Of a stretch of 64,000 bases of DNA, positions 17,700 to 26,476 are shown piece after piece. This DNA is from Fibrobacter sp. UWB10 (GTDB lineage Bacteria > Fibrobacterota > Fibrobacteria > Fibrobacterales > Fibrobacteraceae). Where the stretch lies: assembly GCF_900182935.1 (NCBI RefSeq), contig NZ_FXUE01000001.1, positions 620,001 through 684,000 on the forward strand, written 5' to 3'. The stretch's first letter is position 1, and each line of letters starts with the position of its first letter. Under the pieces are notes generated by a model, which saw only the letters and a program-made list of their open reading frames with translations, searched no databases and had not been told where the DNA came from. Position numbers and translations under genes: made by a program.

Positions 17700-18455
17700 C
17701 TATCCCTTTACATGGATAGCAGCGGCAAATTCAGCCAACAGCTTCGGGTCTTCAACCTTTTCCCAAAGCGTACCCGTCACGATGATGTTTGCACCAGCTG
17801 CCACGCGGACGGCAGCTGTCTGCGGGTCCTTAATGCCACCACCGGTAATGATAGTCATTTCGGTTGCCTTGCGGGTATAGGCGATGTGTTCCACCGGCAC
17901 GGGTTCTTCGGCACCGCTGCCAGCTTCCAGATACACATAACGCATGCCCATAAGTTCAGCAGCAATGGAATTCACCATGCTGAGCTTGGGCTTGTTGGCA
18001 GGCACCGGCATGGTGCCGCTAATGTATTCGACCGTGGTACGCTTGCCGCTATTGATCAGCTGATAGGCCGTCGGAATCGCTTCCATATTCAAGGCGCGCA
18101 CCAAGGCGCCACCGCGAACCTGTTCGTCGATCAAGTAATTCGGGTTACGGCCACTTACAAGCGTCATAAAGAGCATTGCATCAAAGCCAGGCACCACCTG
18201 AGAGGCTCCACCCGGGAACAGCACCACGGGCAAATCCACATTGGCCTTGAGGGCAGCCACCTGCTTGGGCAGCGTAAAGTTACCTAGGTAAGAACCGCCC
18301 ACCAACAAGAGGTCGGCACCGTTTTCAGCGGCCATAGCACCAGCCTTCACAAAGGCAGCTTCGTCCGATGTATCGGGGTCCAGCAGCACGGCAAAAAGCG
18401 CACCGCGTTTTTCGATTTCAGCATTCAGACGGAGTTCAGTCTTCCCAGGTTTCAT
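17700..18455 (-). CDS. pcrB: Geranylgeranylglyceryl/heptaprenylglyceryl phosphate synthase family (PcrB/GGGPS)
   Basis: 251 aa TIM-barrel prenyltransferase that joins a polyprenyl diphosphate to sn-glycerol-1-phosphate, the first ether-bond step in archaeal-type lipids. Signatures seen: AVLLDPD near the N-terminus, LLLVGGSYLG, VVLFPGGASQVVPGFDAMLFMTLVSGRNP, YVYLEAGSGAEEPV and the phosphate-binding TIITGGGIKDPQTA. Start at MKPGKTELRL (18455), preceded by AAGGAA; the upstream ATG frame is rejected. The gene stands alone. Group II GGGPS proteins occur in Bacteroidota and relatives; the prenyl chain length used here cannot be read from sequence by eye. Confidence 0.88.
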   Translation of the reverse strand: MKPGKTELRLNAEIEKRGALFAVLLDPDTSDEAAFVKAGAMAAENGADLLLVGGSYLGNFTLPKQVAALKANVDLPVVLFPGGASQVVPGFDAMLFMTLVSGRNPNYLIDEQVRGGALVRALNMEAIPTAYQLINSGKRTTVEYISGTMPVPANKPKLSMVNSIAAELMGMRYVYLEAGSGAEEPVPVEHIAYTRKATEMTIITGGGIKDPQTAAVRVAAGANIIVTGTLWEKVEDPKLLAEFAAAIHVKG

Positions 18456-18536
18456 ACAATTCCTTTTCTTGCGTCTACTCCGCAAGATACCATAAAGATA
18501 CATTATTTGTTTCCTCCATGCCACAAAAATTACAAA

Positions 18537-18560
18537 GAAGGCGGGCCGAAGCCCACCTTC
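18537..18560 (-). terminator. Terminator of FISUMP module 1
   Basis: On the minus strand: GAAGGTGGGC TTCG GCCCGCCTTC followed by a T-rich run. UUCG tetraloop, one mismatch in a 10-bp stem. Homologous hairpins end the other two modules (21608 and 24587). Confidence 0.75.
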
Positions 18561-18633
18561 TCGTTCTCGGCCTGTTCTCCCCCAACCGAATCCTCCTAAC
18601 CGGTCCTTCGAACAGGCCTAACCCCCAAATTCG

Positions 18634-20481
18634 CTAGTCGTTTTTGATGCAGCGGACAAAGCCGGCACTCCACATCGCATTCGTATACGCAGTCTTCATA
18701 AAGCCGTCATTTAAATCATACTTCAACGTATAAATCATTCCTATCGCATCCCCTACATACGGCATCCCAGGTTGCAGGAATTCTTCAGGCGTGGGCCTCG
18801 GCGTAAACAGGTAGCTAGCACCTCCATTTATCTTCATTCTATAACGGCCATTATTTCCGCGAACCCAACCCAAAGTTTCGAGCCCAAAGCCCACCGGATC
18901 CCCATTAGCGGAATGCAGCAAATCATAATCGACATGCGCCAGCAAAGTATTCCAATCCTCATACGAAGGCATTCGCCAGCCCTCAGGACACACATCATAG
19001 TTCAGCACGTCCAGCGAGTCAATCACCTTACTCCAATTCACATTGTCAGGGTTTTCCGGATTTTCATGAAGTTCCTTACAAAGTCTATGAGCTTCATCTA
19101 TAAAACGCAAGGAATCACTTTCACTCAACGGGCCAACCTCATCCAACGAGTCAGCAACTGCACGATATTCTGTCAGCCAAGCATTCATGCGATCCGCAAT
19201 GCAGTCCTCTTCTGACGCATATTTATTGTAAATCGAATCCAGCGGGAAAATTGAATACAAGCGCCCATACACAGAGCAATTCGACGAATCATCCCTAAAG
19301 CAACTGGACTTTTCTGTTGCATAGTTCAGATTTTCCGCCATCCACGTCTGCGAAATACCATCATATTCAAGCTTGACCGTCTTGTAGGTTTGACCATCTC
19401 TTGAATCAGCCATAGTTCCCAAAGTCGAAGAAACATCCAACTGAGCTACGCGACCATCAACAAGTTCCCAAGCTCCTTCATGGCATTTCAAGAGAGACTC
19501 ATTCTTATAAACTTCAACAAGCGCACCTTCGTTTACAGCAGAGCATTTTGCAGCCCCATATATTTTAGCAAGCACGTAAAGCAAATATTTTTTCTTTTGC
19601 AAGCATTCTTGATAGAACTGAACCGCATCTTCGCCGAGTCTCTCAAATGCTGCCTCGGGAAGCAACAAGATTCCCGTAACATTAGAATGCAAGATAAAAA
19701 ACTTCATACTTTCTTTAGAACTTTCTGAAAGTCCTTCAACCATCCCTGTTTCACCAAGTTCTTCTTTTATTTGCTGCAACAGAGTATACGGAAGTTCATT
19801 CAATTCGTCGCGAACCAAGGCTGCTTCCGATGGATCCAATTCATCTAGCCCGAATACAGTGGCCATTTCAGTTTCAGCCTGATTTTTCGCCTCCGTAAAC
19901 GATTTTCCAGAAGCCACCAACTTTTTAACGCGATGTGCCGTCAAATGGGTTAATACATCAACAACAAACGAGTTCGAATCGCGCAAATCAAGAATCGCAT
20001 GCAAAGAAATATCGTCAGAAGTCGCAATCAGCATGACAACCGGGCTGTTTAGAGAAACACTGTCAAACTGGATTGAGCCATTATTACTCGGACGCATCTC
20101 TCCGGTCACAGAATCTTCTACAGCACCGCCAATCTTCGCCGTATAAGACTCTCCGTCAATCCATTCTAACGTCGTAGAATCCAGTTCTTTAAGCGTTACC
20201 GAACCGCCCGCCCAAAAGACATCCTGCGGGAAAGAGGCATCCAAGTTTTCCAGAGAAGGCTTGGTTTCACTTTTTGCAGGAGCATAATAAGCGCGACCCC
20301 TTAAAGAGATATTTTCGTACGCTACAACGCCCGTTTCTTCGGCGGAGCCGCCCAGCGGCGTTATTGAATGATCGTCCCCTTTTACAACAGAATTTCCATT
20401 GTCCGAACACGCCGCGAACATCAAGGCGAGCGGCATCGCCATTTTGCAGACAAACTGCTTTGTCATTTTTGTGTAATTCAT
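18634..20481 (-). CDS. FISUMP-domain lipoprotein, module 1
   Basis: 615 aa. Lipoprotein signal peptide with lipobox LMFAAC, cysteine at about residue 25. Next comes a variable beta-rich region and a conserved helical segment (HLTAHRVKKLVASGKSFTEAKNQAE). The C-terminal FISUMP domain (TIGR02145, about 350-615) shows DSRDGQTYKTVK, QTWMAENLNY, NCSVYGRLYS, CPEGWRMPSYEDW and a final FVRCIKND. Predicted outer-membrane or surface lipoprotein of unknown function. Its ribosome site (GGAGGAT) overlaps the stop of the upstream TIGR02147 gene, so the pair is translationally coupled. Paralogous to the genes at 21657 and 24635. Confidence 0.9.
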   Translation of the reverse strand: MNYTKMTKQFVCKMAMPLALMFAACSDNGNSVVKGDDHSITPLGGSAEETGVVAYENISLRGRAYYAPAKSETKPSLENLDASFPQDVFWAGGSVTLKELDSTTLEWIDGESYTAKIGGAVEDSVTGEMRPSNNGSIQFDSVSLNSPVVMLIATSDDISLHAILDLRDSNSFVVDVLTHLTAHRVKKLVASGKSFTEAKNQAETEMATVFGLDELDPSEAALVRDELNELPYTLLQQIKEELGETGMVEGLSESSKESMKFFILHSNVTGILLLPEAAFERLGEDAVQFYQECLQKKKYLLYVLAKIYGAAKCSAVNEGALVEVYKNESLLKCHEGAWELVDGRVAQLDVSSTLGTMADSRDGQTYKTVKLEYDGISQTWMAENLNYATEKSSCFRDDSSNCSVYGRLYSIFPLDSIYNKYASEEDCIADRMNAWLTEYRAVADSLDEVGPLSESDSLRFIDEAHRLCKELHENPENPDNVNWSKVIDSLDVLNYDVCPEGWRMPSYEDWNTLLAHVDYDLLHSANGDPVGFGLETLGWVRGNNGRYRMKINGGASYLFTPRPTPEEFLQPGMPYVGDAIGMIYTLKYDLNDGFMKTAYTNAMWSAGFVRCIKND

Positions 20482-20490
20482 GGTATCCTC

Positions 20491-21321
20491 CTAACCCTTT
20501 TTAGAATTCTTTTTTGTGAGCGGGAAAAACTGCATATTCAGACGATACACCTCGTCCATCGCAGAATCCCTAGTCGCAATTGCAATTACCTTTTTACGGC
20601 ATTCGGCAATCACTTGCACAATTTCATCGTAGGCTTCATGCGTAACGCCTAGCGTAATACCCGAGAAATGACGTTCATTTTGCGGAACACCCTCGATCGC
20701 ATCAAGGGCGAATTCACCCATCTGGCGGTGCATGCCACGAACGGCGACAGGCGTTACCTCCATTGGGCCCGTCGTCACAGACTGTTCTGTTTGCGTGTAG
20801 TTGCCCGCATCGTCTTTTTGAAGCAAGCCCGCCTTGACCAAGAAATTCAAGGTCTCAGTCACTTCAGCCGCCGTTATTTTTTCACGACAGGCATGGGCAA
20901 GCGCCAAGGGTTTCGCCCCCGGCATAGCAGGAGCCAATTCGCGAATGACAGGATTTTTCCAGTCGCTGAAAAAACGGAAAGAGTCCCCTTCCAAGACTTT
21001 CGCCTTGTGCGCCTCGGCAATCGAAATCATCTCGCCATAAGCGGCCTTCTTTTCGGCATCCGTTTTCGCATGGTCGAACTTGACCAGCTCCACGAAGAAA
21101 TCGCACTCGTAGTCCGCAAGGTTCATGGCCGTAGCTACACGCACGGCAGTAGCTTCGCCCAGGTTATAGCGGCCTTCGCTCACGTATTTAAGGAAAATCG
21201 ACGAGGAAAACCCCGCCAAAGAAGCGAACTCCTGCCAAGTAAACGCAGACTTCGCCTTTCTTTCGGCGTAATAATCCGCGATATACTGGCGATAGCTCGT
21301 GTACTCAAGTATATCTTTCAT
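20491..21321 (-). CDS. TIGR02147 (DUF4423) family protein, module 1
   Basis: 276 aa. Starts MKDILEYTSYRQYIADYYAERK after a perfect GGAGGACAA ribosome site. The N-terminal 80 residues are helical and suggest a helix-turn-helix (AFTWQEFASLAGFSSSIFLKYVSEGRYNL). The middle and C-terminal parts (NERHFSGITLGVT, DEVYRLNMQFFPLT) are conserved with the two sister copies at 23559 and 26477. TIGR02147 was defined as an F. succinogenes paralogous family. A DNA-binding regulatory role is my inference from the HTH-like start and its position ahead of a lipoprotein gene. Confidence 0.88.
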   Translation of the reverse strand: MKDILEYTSYRQYIADYYAERKAKSAFTWQEFASLAGFSSSIFLKYVSEGRYNLGEATAVRVATAMNLADYECDFFVELVKFDHAKTDAEKKAAYGEMISIAEAHKAKVLEGDSFRFFSDWKNPVIRELAPAMPGAKPLALAHACREKITAAEVTETLNFLVKAGLLQKDDAGNYTQTEQSVTTGPMEVTPVAVRGMHRQMGEFALDAIEGVPQNERHFSGITLGVTHEAYDEIVQVIAECRKKVIAIATRDSAMDEVYRLNMQFFPLTKKNSKKG

Positions 21322-21331
21322 TTGTCCTCCT

Positions 21332-21363
21332 CTTAGCCCCCCGAAAACTCGGCCCAAGCTAAG
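21332..21363 (-). promoter_or_regulatory. 5' leader hairpin of module 1
   Basis: On the minus strand the leader can fold as outer stem CTTAGC / GCTAAG around an internal loop and inner stem CCGA-GTTT-TCGG. The 3' arm abuts the AGGAGG ribosome site. It begins about 3-5 nt after the predicted transcription start. The same structure, with a base-pair change, is present at 24400; a differently sequenced hairpin sits at the same place in module 3. Confidence 0.55.
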
Positions 21364-21372
21364 TACATCCTA

Positions 21373-21401
21373 AATATAAGCAAAGATTTTTAAAAAGTCA
21401 A
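21373..21401 (-). promoter_or_regulatory. Promoter of module 1
   Basis: TTGACT (21401-21396), 17-bp spacer, TATATT (21378-21373) extended as TATATTTA. Same spacing and near-identical boxes as in the other two modules. Predicted leader about 45 nt. Confidence 0.8.
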
Positions 21402-21512
21402 TAGTTTTATGACATAAATTTTAAGTTTTTTAGCAAATTTCACACGTTTTTGCATTTATATTCAAAAATTACGAAATTTTACGACATAAAAAAGGACATT
21501 ACGCCGAGCGAA

Positions 21513-21598
21513 GACAATAGACCGATAGTCTATTGTCGGAGCGAAGGACGAACAACGACTTGCTTTTCCTTTTGGAGTTCTCATACCTCGTTGTTCGT
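21513..21598. repeat. Pair of perfect inverted repeats
   Basis: First: GACAATAGAC (21513-21522) CGATA GTCTATTGTC (21528-21537). Second: ACGAACAACGA (21548-21558) and TCGTTGTTCGT (21588-21598), 29 bp apart. No coding potential. It may be a remnant of a dispersed element or a transcript-end structure. Confidence 0.6.
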
Positions 21599-21607
21599 AT
21601 ATATAAA

Positions 21608-21631
21608 GAAGGCGAGCCAAAGCCCGCCTTC
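21608..21631 (-). terminator. Terminator of FISUMP module 2
   Basis: Minus strand GAAGGCGGGC TTTG GCTCGCCTTC followed by TTTATATAT. Homologous to the hairpins ending modules 1 and 3. Confidence 0.75.
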
Positions 21632-21656
21632 TCGTTCCTCCTAACCGCCAAATTCG

Positions 21657-23549
21657 CTATTCGTCCTTAATGCAACGGATAAAGCCTTCATTCGGCAGGT
21701 CAAAATAATTTTTAACCTCATGATACCTGTTGGCATTATACATTCTTGAATAAAATGCATAAATAATCGATCCATAAACTCCCTGAATTGCATATTCGTA
21801 CCCAGAGTCGCGAGAATCTTCAGCCAACACCTTCGGCGTAAACAGATAAGGAACCTTTCTGACAAGTATTTTATACCAGTCGGAACTTCCACGAACTTCA
21901 GCAACAAAATCCATGCCAAATCCTATCGGATTACCATAACCCGAGAGCAAGTAATTCAATTCTTCACCCGGTTCCACATCGAAGTGTTCCCTCAGGTACA
22001 TAAACAGCGTTATCCAATCTTCGTAACGGGGCACACGCCAACCTTCCGGGCACACATCAAGATTCAAGACGTTCAACGAATCAACTACCTTTTCCCAATC
22101 CACACTATAGGGATCCTTCGTATAATCGCCTTCATTGAAAAGACCGTCACATTCCTCCCGAGCCTGTTCCGCCCAGAACAAAGTGTCATCCGACATAGCA
22201 TCCGTCAAATATTCAACCGTTTTAAAGGTTGCACATTCTTCCTTGGAATTATACTTCCTGTAAGACGAATCCAAACCCGACACAAACGAATAGATGCGAC
22301 CATAGGTAGAACAATATGACATTTCCCCTACAACAGATTCCTCCCTGAAACAGCTAGAGTTTTCAGTTTCATAGTTCAAATTTTCTGCCATCCAAGTCTG
22401 CGTTACATCTCCCAAATCCAGCTGCACAGTCTTGTAAGTCTTGCCATCTCGAGAATCAGTCATCGTCCCAAACGCATGAGCAACGTTCACCTTGTTCGCC
22501 TTGCGGAAGGTCAAATTCCAAGTATCCGATTCGCATTTCAATTCATACATTTCGCTAGAGATGCTAGCAAGCTCCCCTTCTCTTTCAGACGAGCAGCCTC
22601 CATAACCAAACACGGATGCAAGCAGGTTGGCAAAATAAGCCCGTTTTTGCAAGCATTCTTGATAATACAAAGCAAAGCTATCTCCAAGTCTTTCAAAAGC
22701 ACGCGGGGTTACTTGCAAAATAGTGAATATATGCGATGATTCAACGCCTTTAGCCAAAGATTTCTTTGTATCTTCCGAAATACCGGCATCAGTTCCCGTC
22801 CCACCAAATTCTCTATTCAGGGTAGCCAACAAACCAAATGAGACAATCTCGTTGAACGTCTTGCGCCACAAAGCAGCCGGCGACGAACTGGTCAGATTCG
22901 CACCAAGGAATGGGTTTTGCGGGCCAAAGCCGAACACATTTGCAATTTCAGTTTCAGTCTGAGCCTTCGCCGCCGTAAACGACATTCCCGATTCAACCAG
23001 TTTCTGCATGCGATAGGCCGCCAAATGACTCAAACCATCAATTTCAAAAGCATTTGTATCCCGGACATTCACAACCGCATTCAACGATATTCCACCCGAT
23101 ACGGCTTCCAACAAGACAATCGAGCTCCTCAGCGAAACACTATCAAAATGGACCATTCCATCGTCACCAGGAATCAATTCTCCCGTAAGCGTATCTTCGG
23201 TATTCCCCTTAAAAGACACCGTAATCGCGCTGTCGTTCAACGGTTCAAGCGTCACAGAATCTAGTTCCGTAAGAACAATCTGCCCGCCATTAGCGAAAAT
23301 ATTCGTCGGAATTGAAACAACAACATCTCCAGACGAACCACCTCCATTATTTGCCGACGCATAATACGCTCGAGCACGAATCGACGCTATAATATTCGGC
23401 TCTTCCGAGGAACCGCCCATTTCCACACCGGGATCACCTTCCGTTTTAGAAATCGCGTTTTCGTTGTCAGTGGAACAAGCCGCGAACATCAAGGCGAGCG
23501 GCATCGCCATTTTGCAGGCAAACTGCTTTGTGATTTTTTTGTAATTCAT
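21657..23549 (-). CDS. FISUMP-domain lipoprotein, module 2
   Basis: 630 aa. Lipobox LMFAAC as in module 1, then a divergent region with GGSSEEPN and ARAYYASA shared with module 1, a helical segment HLAAYRMQKLVESGMSFTAAKAQTETE, and the FISUMP domain (about 360-630: DSRDGKTYKTVQ, QTWMAENLNYETENSSCFRE, YCSTYGRIYSF, CPEGWRVPRYEDW, GFIRCIKDE). Several paired cysteines suggest disulfides in an exported protein. Translation is coupled to the upstream TIGR02147 gene through a GGAGGAT site overlapping its stop. Confidence 0.9.
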   Translation of the reverse strand: MNYKKITKQFACKMAMPLALMFAACSTDNENAISKTEGDPGVEMGGSSEEPNIIASIRARAYYASANNGGGSSGDVVVSIPTNIFANGGQIVLTELDSVTLEPLNDSAITVSFKGNTEDTLTGELIPGDDGMVHFDSVSLRSSIVLLEAVSGGISLNAVVNVRDTNAFEIDGLSHLAAYRMQKLVESGMSFTAAKAQTETEIANVFGFGPQNPFLGANLTSSSPAALWRKTFNEIVSFGLLATLNREFGGTGTDAGISEDTKKSLAKGVESSHIFTILQVTPRAFERLGDSFALYYQECLQKRAYFANLLASVFGYGGCSSEREGELASISSEMYELKCESDTWNLTFRKANKVNVAHAFGTMTDSRDGKTYKTVQLDLGDVTQTWMAENLNYETENSSCFREESVVGEMSYCSTYGRIYSFVSGLDSSYRKYNSKEECATFKTVEYLTDAMSDDTLFWAEQAREECDGLFNEGDYTKDPYSVDWEKVVDSLNVLNLDVCPEGWRVPRYEDWITLFMYLREHFDVEPGEELNYLLSGYGNPIGFGMDFVAEVRGSSDWYKILVRKVPYLFTPKVLAEDSRDSGYEYAIQGVYGSIIYAFYSRMYNANRYHEVKNYFDLPNEGFIRCIKDE

Positions 23550-23558
23550 GGTATCCTC

Positions 23559-24389
23559 CTAACCCTTTTTAGAACCCTTGTTTGTCATGGGGAAAAACTG
23601 GATGTTCAGGCGGTACACCTCATCCGTTTCAGTTTCCCTAGTAGCAATTTCAATCACACGCTTGCGGAACGCATTGATTTCCGCGACAATTTCATCGTAG
23701 GCGGCCTGCGTAATGCCCAAGGTCACGCCCGAAAAGTGGCGTTCGTTTTGCGGCACGCCCTCGATCGTATCAAGCGCAAGTTCACCCATTTGGCGATGCA
23801 GGCCGCGAATCACAGCGGGAGTCACTTCCATGGGTCCGGCCGTAATCGACCTGTCCGTCTGCACATAATTGCCGTTTTCATCTTTCTGGAGCATATTCGC
23901 CTTCACCAGAAAGTTCAGCGAATCGCTGACTTCGGCAGCGGTAATTTTAGGACGGCACGCTTTTGCTAGTGCTAACGGTTTTGCCCCGGGCATGGCAGGC
24001 GCCAGTTCACGGAGCACGGGATTTTTCCAGCTGTCAAAATAGCGAAATGCATCGGCCTCGATCACTTTCGCCTTGCGACTTTCCGCCATTGCCACCAACT
24101 TCTGGAAAGATTCCTTTTTGGCCTTGTCCGTCTTGGCATGGTCAAAGCAAACCATCTCGCGGAAAAATTCAAGGTCGCTACCAGACAAGTGCATTGCCGC
24201 GGCAACACGATCGACAGCCGCTTCGCTCAAGTTGAAGCGACCCTCGCTCACATATTTTAGGTAGACTGGCGAAGAAAATCCCGCCGCAGAAGCAAACTCC
24301 GGCCAAGTAAACGCAGATTTCGCCTTTTTGTCAGCGTAATAGTCCGCGATATACTGACGGTAGCTCGTATATTCAAGTATATCTTTCAT
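23559..24389 (-). CDS. TIGR02147 (DUF4423) family protein, module 2
   Basis: 276 aa, co-linear with the module 1 and 3 copies. Same start MKDILEYTSYRQYIADYYA and GGAGGACAA ribosome site; HTH-like segment AFTWPEFASAAGFSSPVYLKYVSEGRFNL; conserved PAMPGAKPLALA and NERHFSGVTLGIT. Differences from copy 1 are mostly in the helix after the HTH and around residues 80-115. Probable transcriptional or signalling partner of the lipoprotein gene downstream (inference). Confidence 0.88.
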   Translation of the reverse strand: MKDILEYTSYRQYIADYYADKKAKSAFTWPEFASAAGFSSPVYLKYVSEGRFNLSEAAVDRVAAAMHLSGSDLEFFREMVCFDHAKTDKAKKESFQKLVAMAESRKAKVIEADAFRYFDSWKNPVLRELAPAMPGAKPLALAKACRPKITAAEVSDSLNFLVKANMLQKDENGNYVQTDRSITAGPMEVTPAVIRGLHRQMGELALDTIEGVPQNERHFSGVTLGITQAAYDEIVAEINAFRKRVIEIATRETETDEVYRLNIQFFPMTNKGSKKG

Positions 24390-24399
24390 TTGTCCTCCT

Positions 24400-24431
24400 C
24401 TTAACCCCCCGAAAACTCGGCCCAAGCTAAG
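24400..24431 (-). promoter_or_regulatory. 5' leader hairpin of module 2
   Basis: Same fold as at 21332: outer stem CTTAGC / GTTAAG, in which a G-C pair of copy 1 has become G-U, and an identical inner stem CCGA-GTTT-TCGG. It abuts the ribosome site. Confidence 0.55.
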
Positions 24432-24440
24432 TACACTCCA

Positions 24441-24469
24441 AATATAAACAATGATTTTTCAAAAGTCAA
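24441..24469 (-). promoter_or_regulatory. Promoter of module 2
   Basis: TTGACT (24469-24464), 17-bp spacer, TATATT (24446-24441), extended as TATATTTGG, which also matches the TAnnTTTG box. Confidence 0.8.
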
Positions 24470-24586
24470 TAGTTTTTACAATAAATTTTTCACTAAATTT
24501 CTAAAATTTAAGCATTTTACAGAATTTTATATAAAAAATCACAATTTTTCACAATAAACAGAATTTAAGTTCACACACAAAAAAAA

Positions 24587-24610
24587 GAAGGCAGACCGAA
24601 GTCCACCTTC
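24587..24610 (-). terminator. Terminator of FISUMP module 3
   Basis: Minus strand GAAGGTGGAC TTCG GTCTGCCTTC followed by eight T. Two wobble pairs inside a 10-bp stem; homologous to the module 1 and 2 terminators. Confidence 0.85.
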
Positions 24611-24634
24611 TTTTCCTCCTAACCGCCAAGCCCA

Positions 24635-26467
24635 CTATTCATTTTTGATGCAGCGAACGTTCACATACCTATCTAATTGTTCATTCAATCGGAACGCTCC
24701 AATCCAGTCTATTTTCAAATTAAGAGCAAATTCAAGAATATACACATTTTCTTCATAGGCCATCACTTTTTCAGTTTCCGCTTCCGGGCGTACAATAAAT
24801 CGTTCTGCGGTTACCGGCCCAAAACCAAGCCCAGGCAATTCACGCACGCCCATCTTCCAGTTTTGATTAACATCTTCAACAATTTCTCCCGTGGTTCTAT
24901 ATGCCTGTTTAAACAAATTAGCCCAATCTTCAATTTTAGGAATCCGCCATCCGTCTGGGCACAACCCCTGATAATGTCCGTTCACAGCCTCAACGGAATC
25001 CAATATGGCGAAGACTTTTTCAGAATTAATACTACCGCTGTCCGTATAAACGAGAGCAGAATCCAAGCCTAGAGCATCAAACCACTTATACCTGACAAAA
25101 CTACTCCAATACGCAGAATCAACGTAGAAAATCCAGTCATCCCTGTCGCTCTTCAGCGAATCAAGCCAAATCAAACTATCGTTCGGCGAATCAAACGAAC
25201 CGTGATAAATCCTAGCAATATGCAATTCTTGCTCCCGATAAGCCTTCACCGATTCAATAGCAGCACTATCAAGAACCGCAGTCACACCTTCACCACTATA
25301 AACCAAATTTTCCATCATCCAAGTTTGAGATCCACTTTCTATTTCATATGTAACAGTCCTATAGGTTTTTCCATCACGGGGATCGGTCATAGTTCCTTCC
25401 GTACGAGGCATATCTTCCCTTACCATTCGGAAAGCCGAAGCAATCCAGTCATTAGGCTTACATTTTATTTTCAAATCCAATTCAGAACCTAAATAGGTAA
25501 TCACCAACGAATCGCCTTCTTTTTCATCGGTACATCTGCCAACGCCGTACAAACTAGACAGGAAATTACCGAACAAAGCTCTTTCTGCATTCGTTATATC
25601 TTTCCATGTACCACCATCGTAATGGCGTTCAGACCACAGTTCACCTGCCGGATATTCAACACATTTCGTCTTGATAGAATCCGTCAAGTTTGCAAAAGTG
25701 CCGGAATTTCCAAAGTCCGCAATTTCTTTTTTATCTAGGCACGAATAATTTGTTTCAACAAATACACTCACAAAACTTAAGATTTCCCGGCCCTCCTTAC
25801 TGCCAGCATATTCACCATCGCCAAACCGGAAAGACTCATCATAGAAACCAAAAGCTTCCATTACCTCTCGACCCGCTTGCGACCTTGCCTCTTCAAAGCT
25901 CTGTCCCTGCTTAACTAAACTTCGCAAACGAGTTGCTTCCAAAGTTGTCAACACATTAATATCCACATTCTTCGTTTCACGCAAATTAACGATAATACGA
26001 TATATGAACCTTTCATTAAAAGCTATTAAACTTTCCAATCCAAGATCTATCAAAGTATCAAGCGAAGCCCACCAATTTTCACCATTTCCTACGGGAGATA
26101 GTTCAAGTAAAACATACGGACTTTTCAAATTGACACTATCAAAAGAAAATACACCTGACGCATTCGTAACCGAACTATAATATATATTATCGGTTGTATC
26201 AAATGTCACCGAATCCAATTCAACCATCCTTACCATATGCCCTTGCCAAATACTGCTACTTATTGAAGGCGAGCCTCCAGATCCTAGCACTCGACCGGCC
26301 AAGGCATAAACACCCGTTTCTTCTTCGGCGCCCCCGAACGGTACCGCCGGGGAATCATCCAAACGAGCATCAACATGGCTATCATCCATAGAGCAAGCCG
26401 CGAACATCAAGGCGAGCGGCATCGCCATTTTGCAGACAATCTGTTCTGCCATTTTTACATAGTTCAT
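24635..26467 (-). CDS. FISUMP-domain lipoprotein, module 3 (most divergent)
   Basis: 610 aa. Same signal peptide and lipobox LMFAAC (N-terminal DNA almost identical to modules 1 and 2). The ectodomain differs more: a Gly/Ser-rich GSGGSPSISSS stretch, a longer region with CLDKKEI, and a segment TLEATRLRSLVKQGQSFEEARSQAG equivalent to that in the sister proteins. The FISUMP domain (about 370-610) keeps TDPRDGKTYRTV, QTWMMENLVYSG, CPDGWRIPKIEDW and VRCIKNE, but lacks the CFR...YGRLYS box found in modules 1 and 2, so this domain has partly diverged. Coupled to the upstream TIGR02147 gene. Confidence 0.87.
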   Translation of the reverse strand: MNYVKMAEQIVCKMAMPLALMFAACSMDDSHVDARLDDSPAVPFGGAEEETGVYALAGRVLGSGGSPSISSSIWQGHMVRMVELDSVTFDTTDNIYYSSVTNASGVFSFDSVNLKSPYVLLELSPVGNGENWWASLDTLIDLGLESLIAFNERFIYRIIVNLRETKNVDINVLTTLEATRLRSLVKQGQSFEEARSQAGREVMEAFGFYDESFRFGDGEYAGSKEGREILSFVSVFVETNYSCLDKKEIADFGNSGTFANLTDSIKTKCVEYPAGELWSERHYDGGTWKDITNAERALFGNFLSSLYGVGRCTDEKEGDSLVITYLGSELDLKIKCKPNDWIASAFRMVREDMPRTEGTMTDPRDGKTYRTVTYEIESGSQTWMMENLVYSGEGVTAVLDSAAIESVKAYREQELHIARIYHGSFDSPNDSLIWLDSLKSDRDDWIFYVDSAYWSSFVRYKWFDALGLDSALVYTDSGSINSEKVFAILDSVEAVNGHYQGLCPDGWRIPKIEDWANLFKQAYRTTGEIVEDVNQNWKMGVRELPGLGFGPVTAERFIVRPEAETEKVMAYEENVYILEFALNLKIDWIGAFRLNEQLDRYVNVRCIKNE

Positions 26468-26476
26468 GGTAGCCTC

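Larger units (their letters stand above)
21322..21656. other. Intergenic region between modules 1 and 2
   Basis: 335 bp without a gene. It holds the module 1 leader and promoter (21332-21401), an AT-rich stretch (21402-21490), two perfect inverted repeats (21513-21537 and 21548-21598) and the module 2 terminator (21608-21631). The short open frames here are not supported. Confidence 0.7.
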
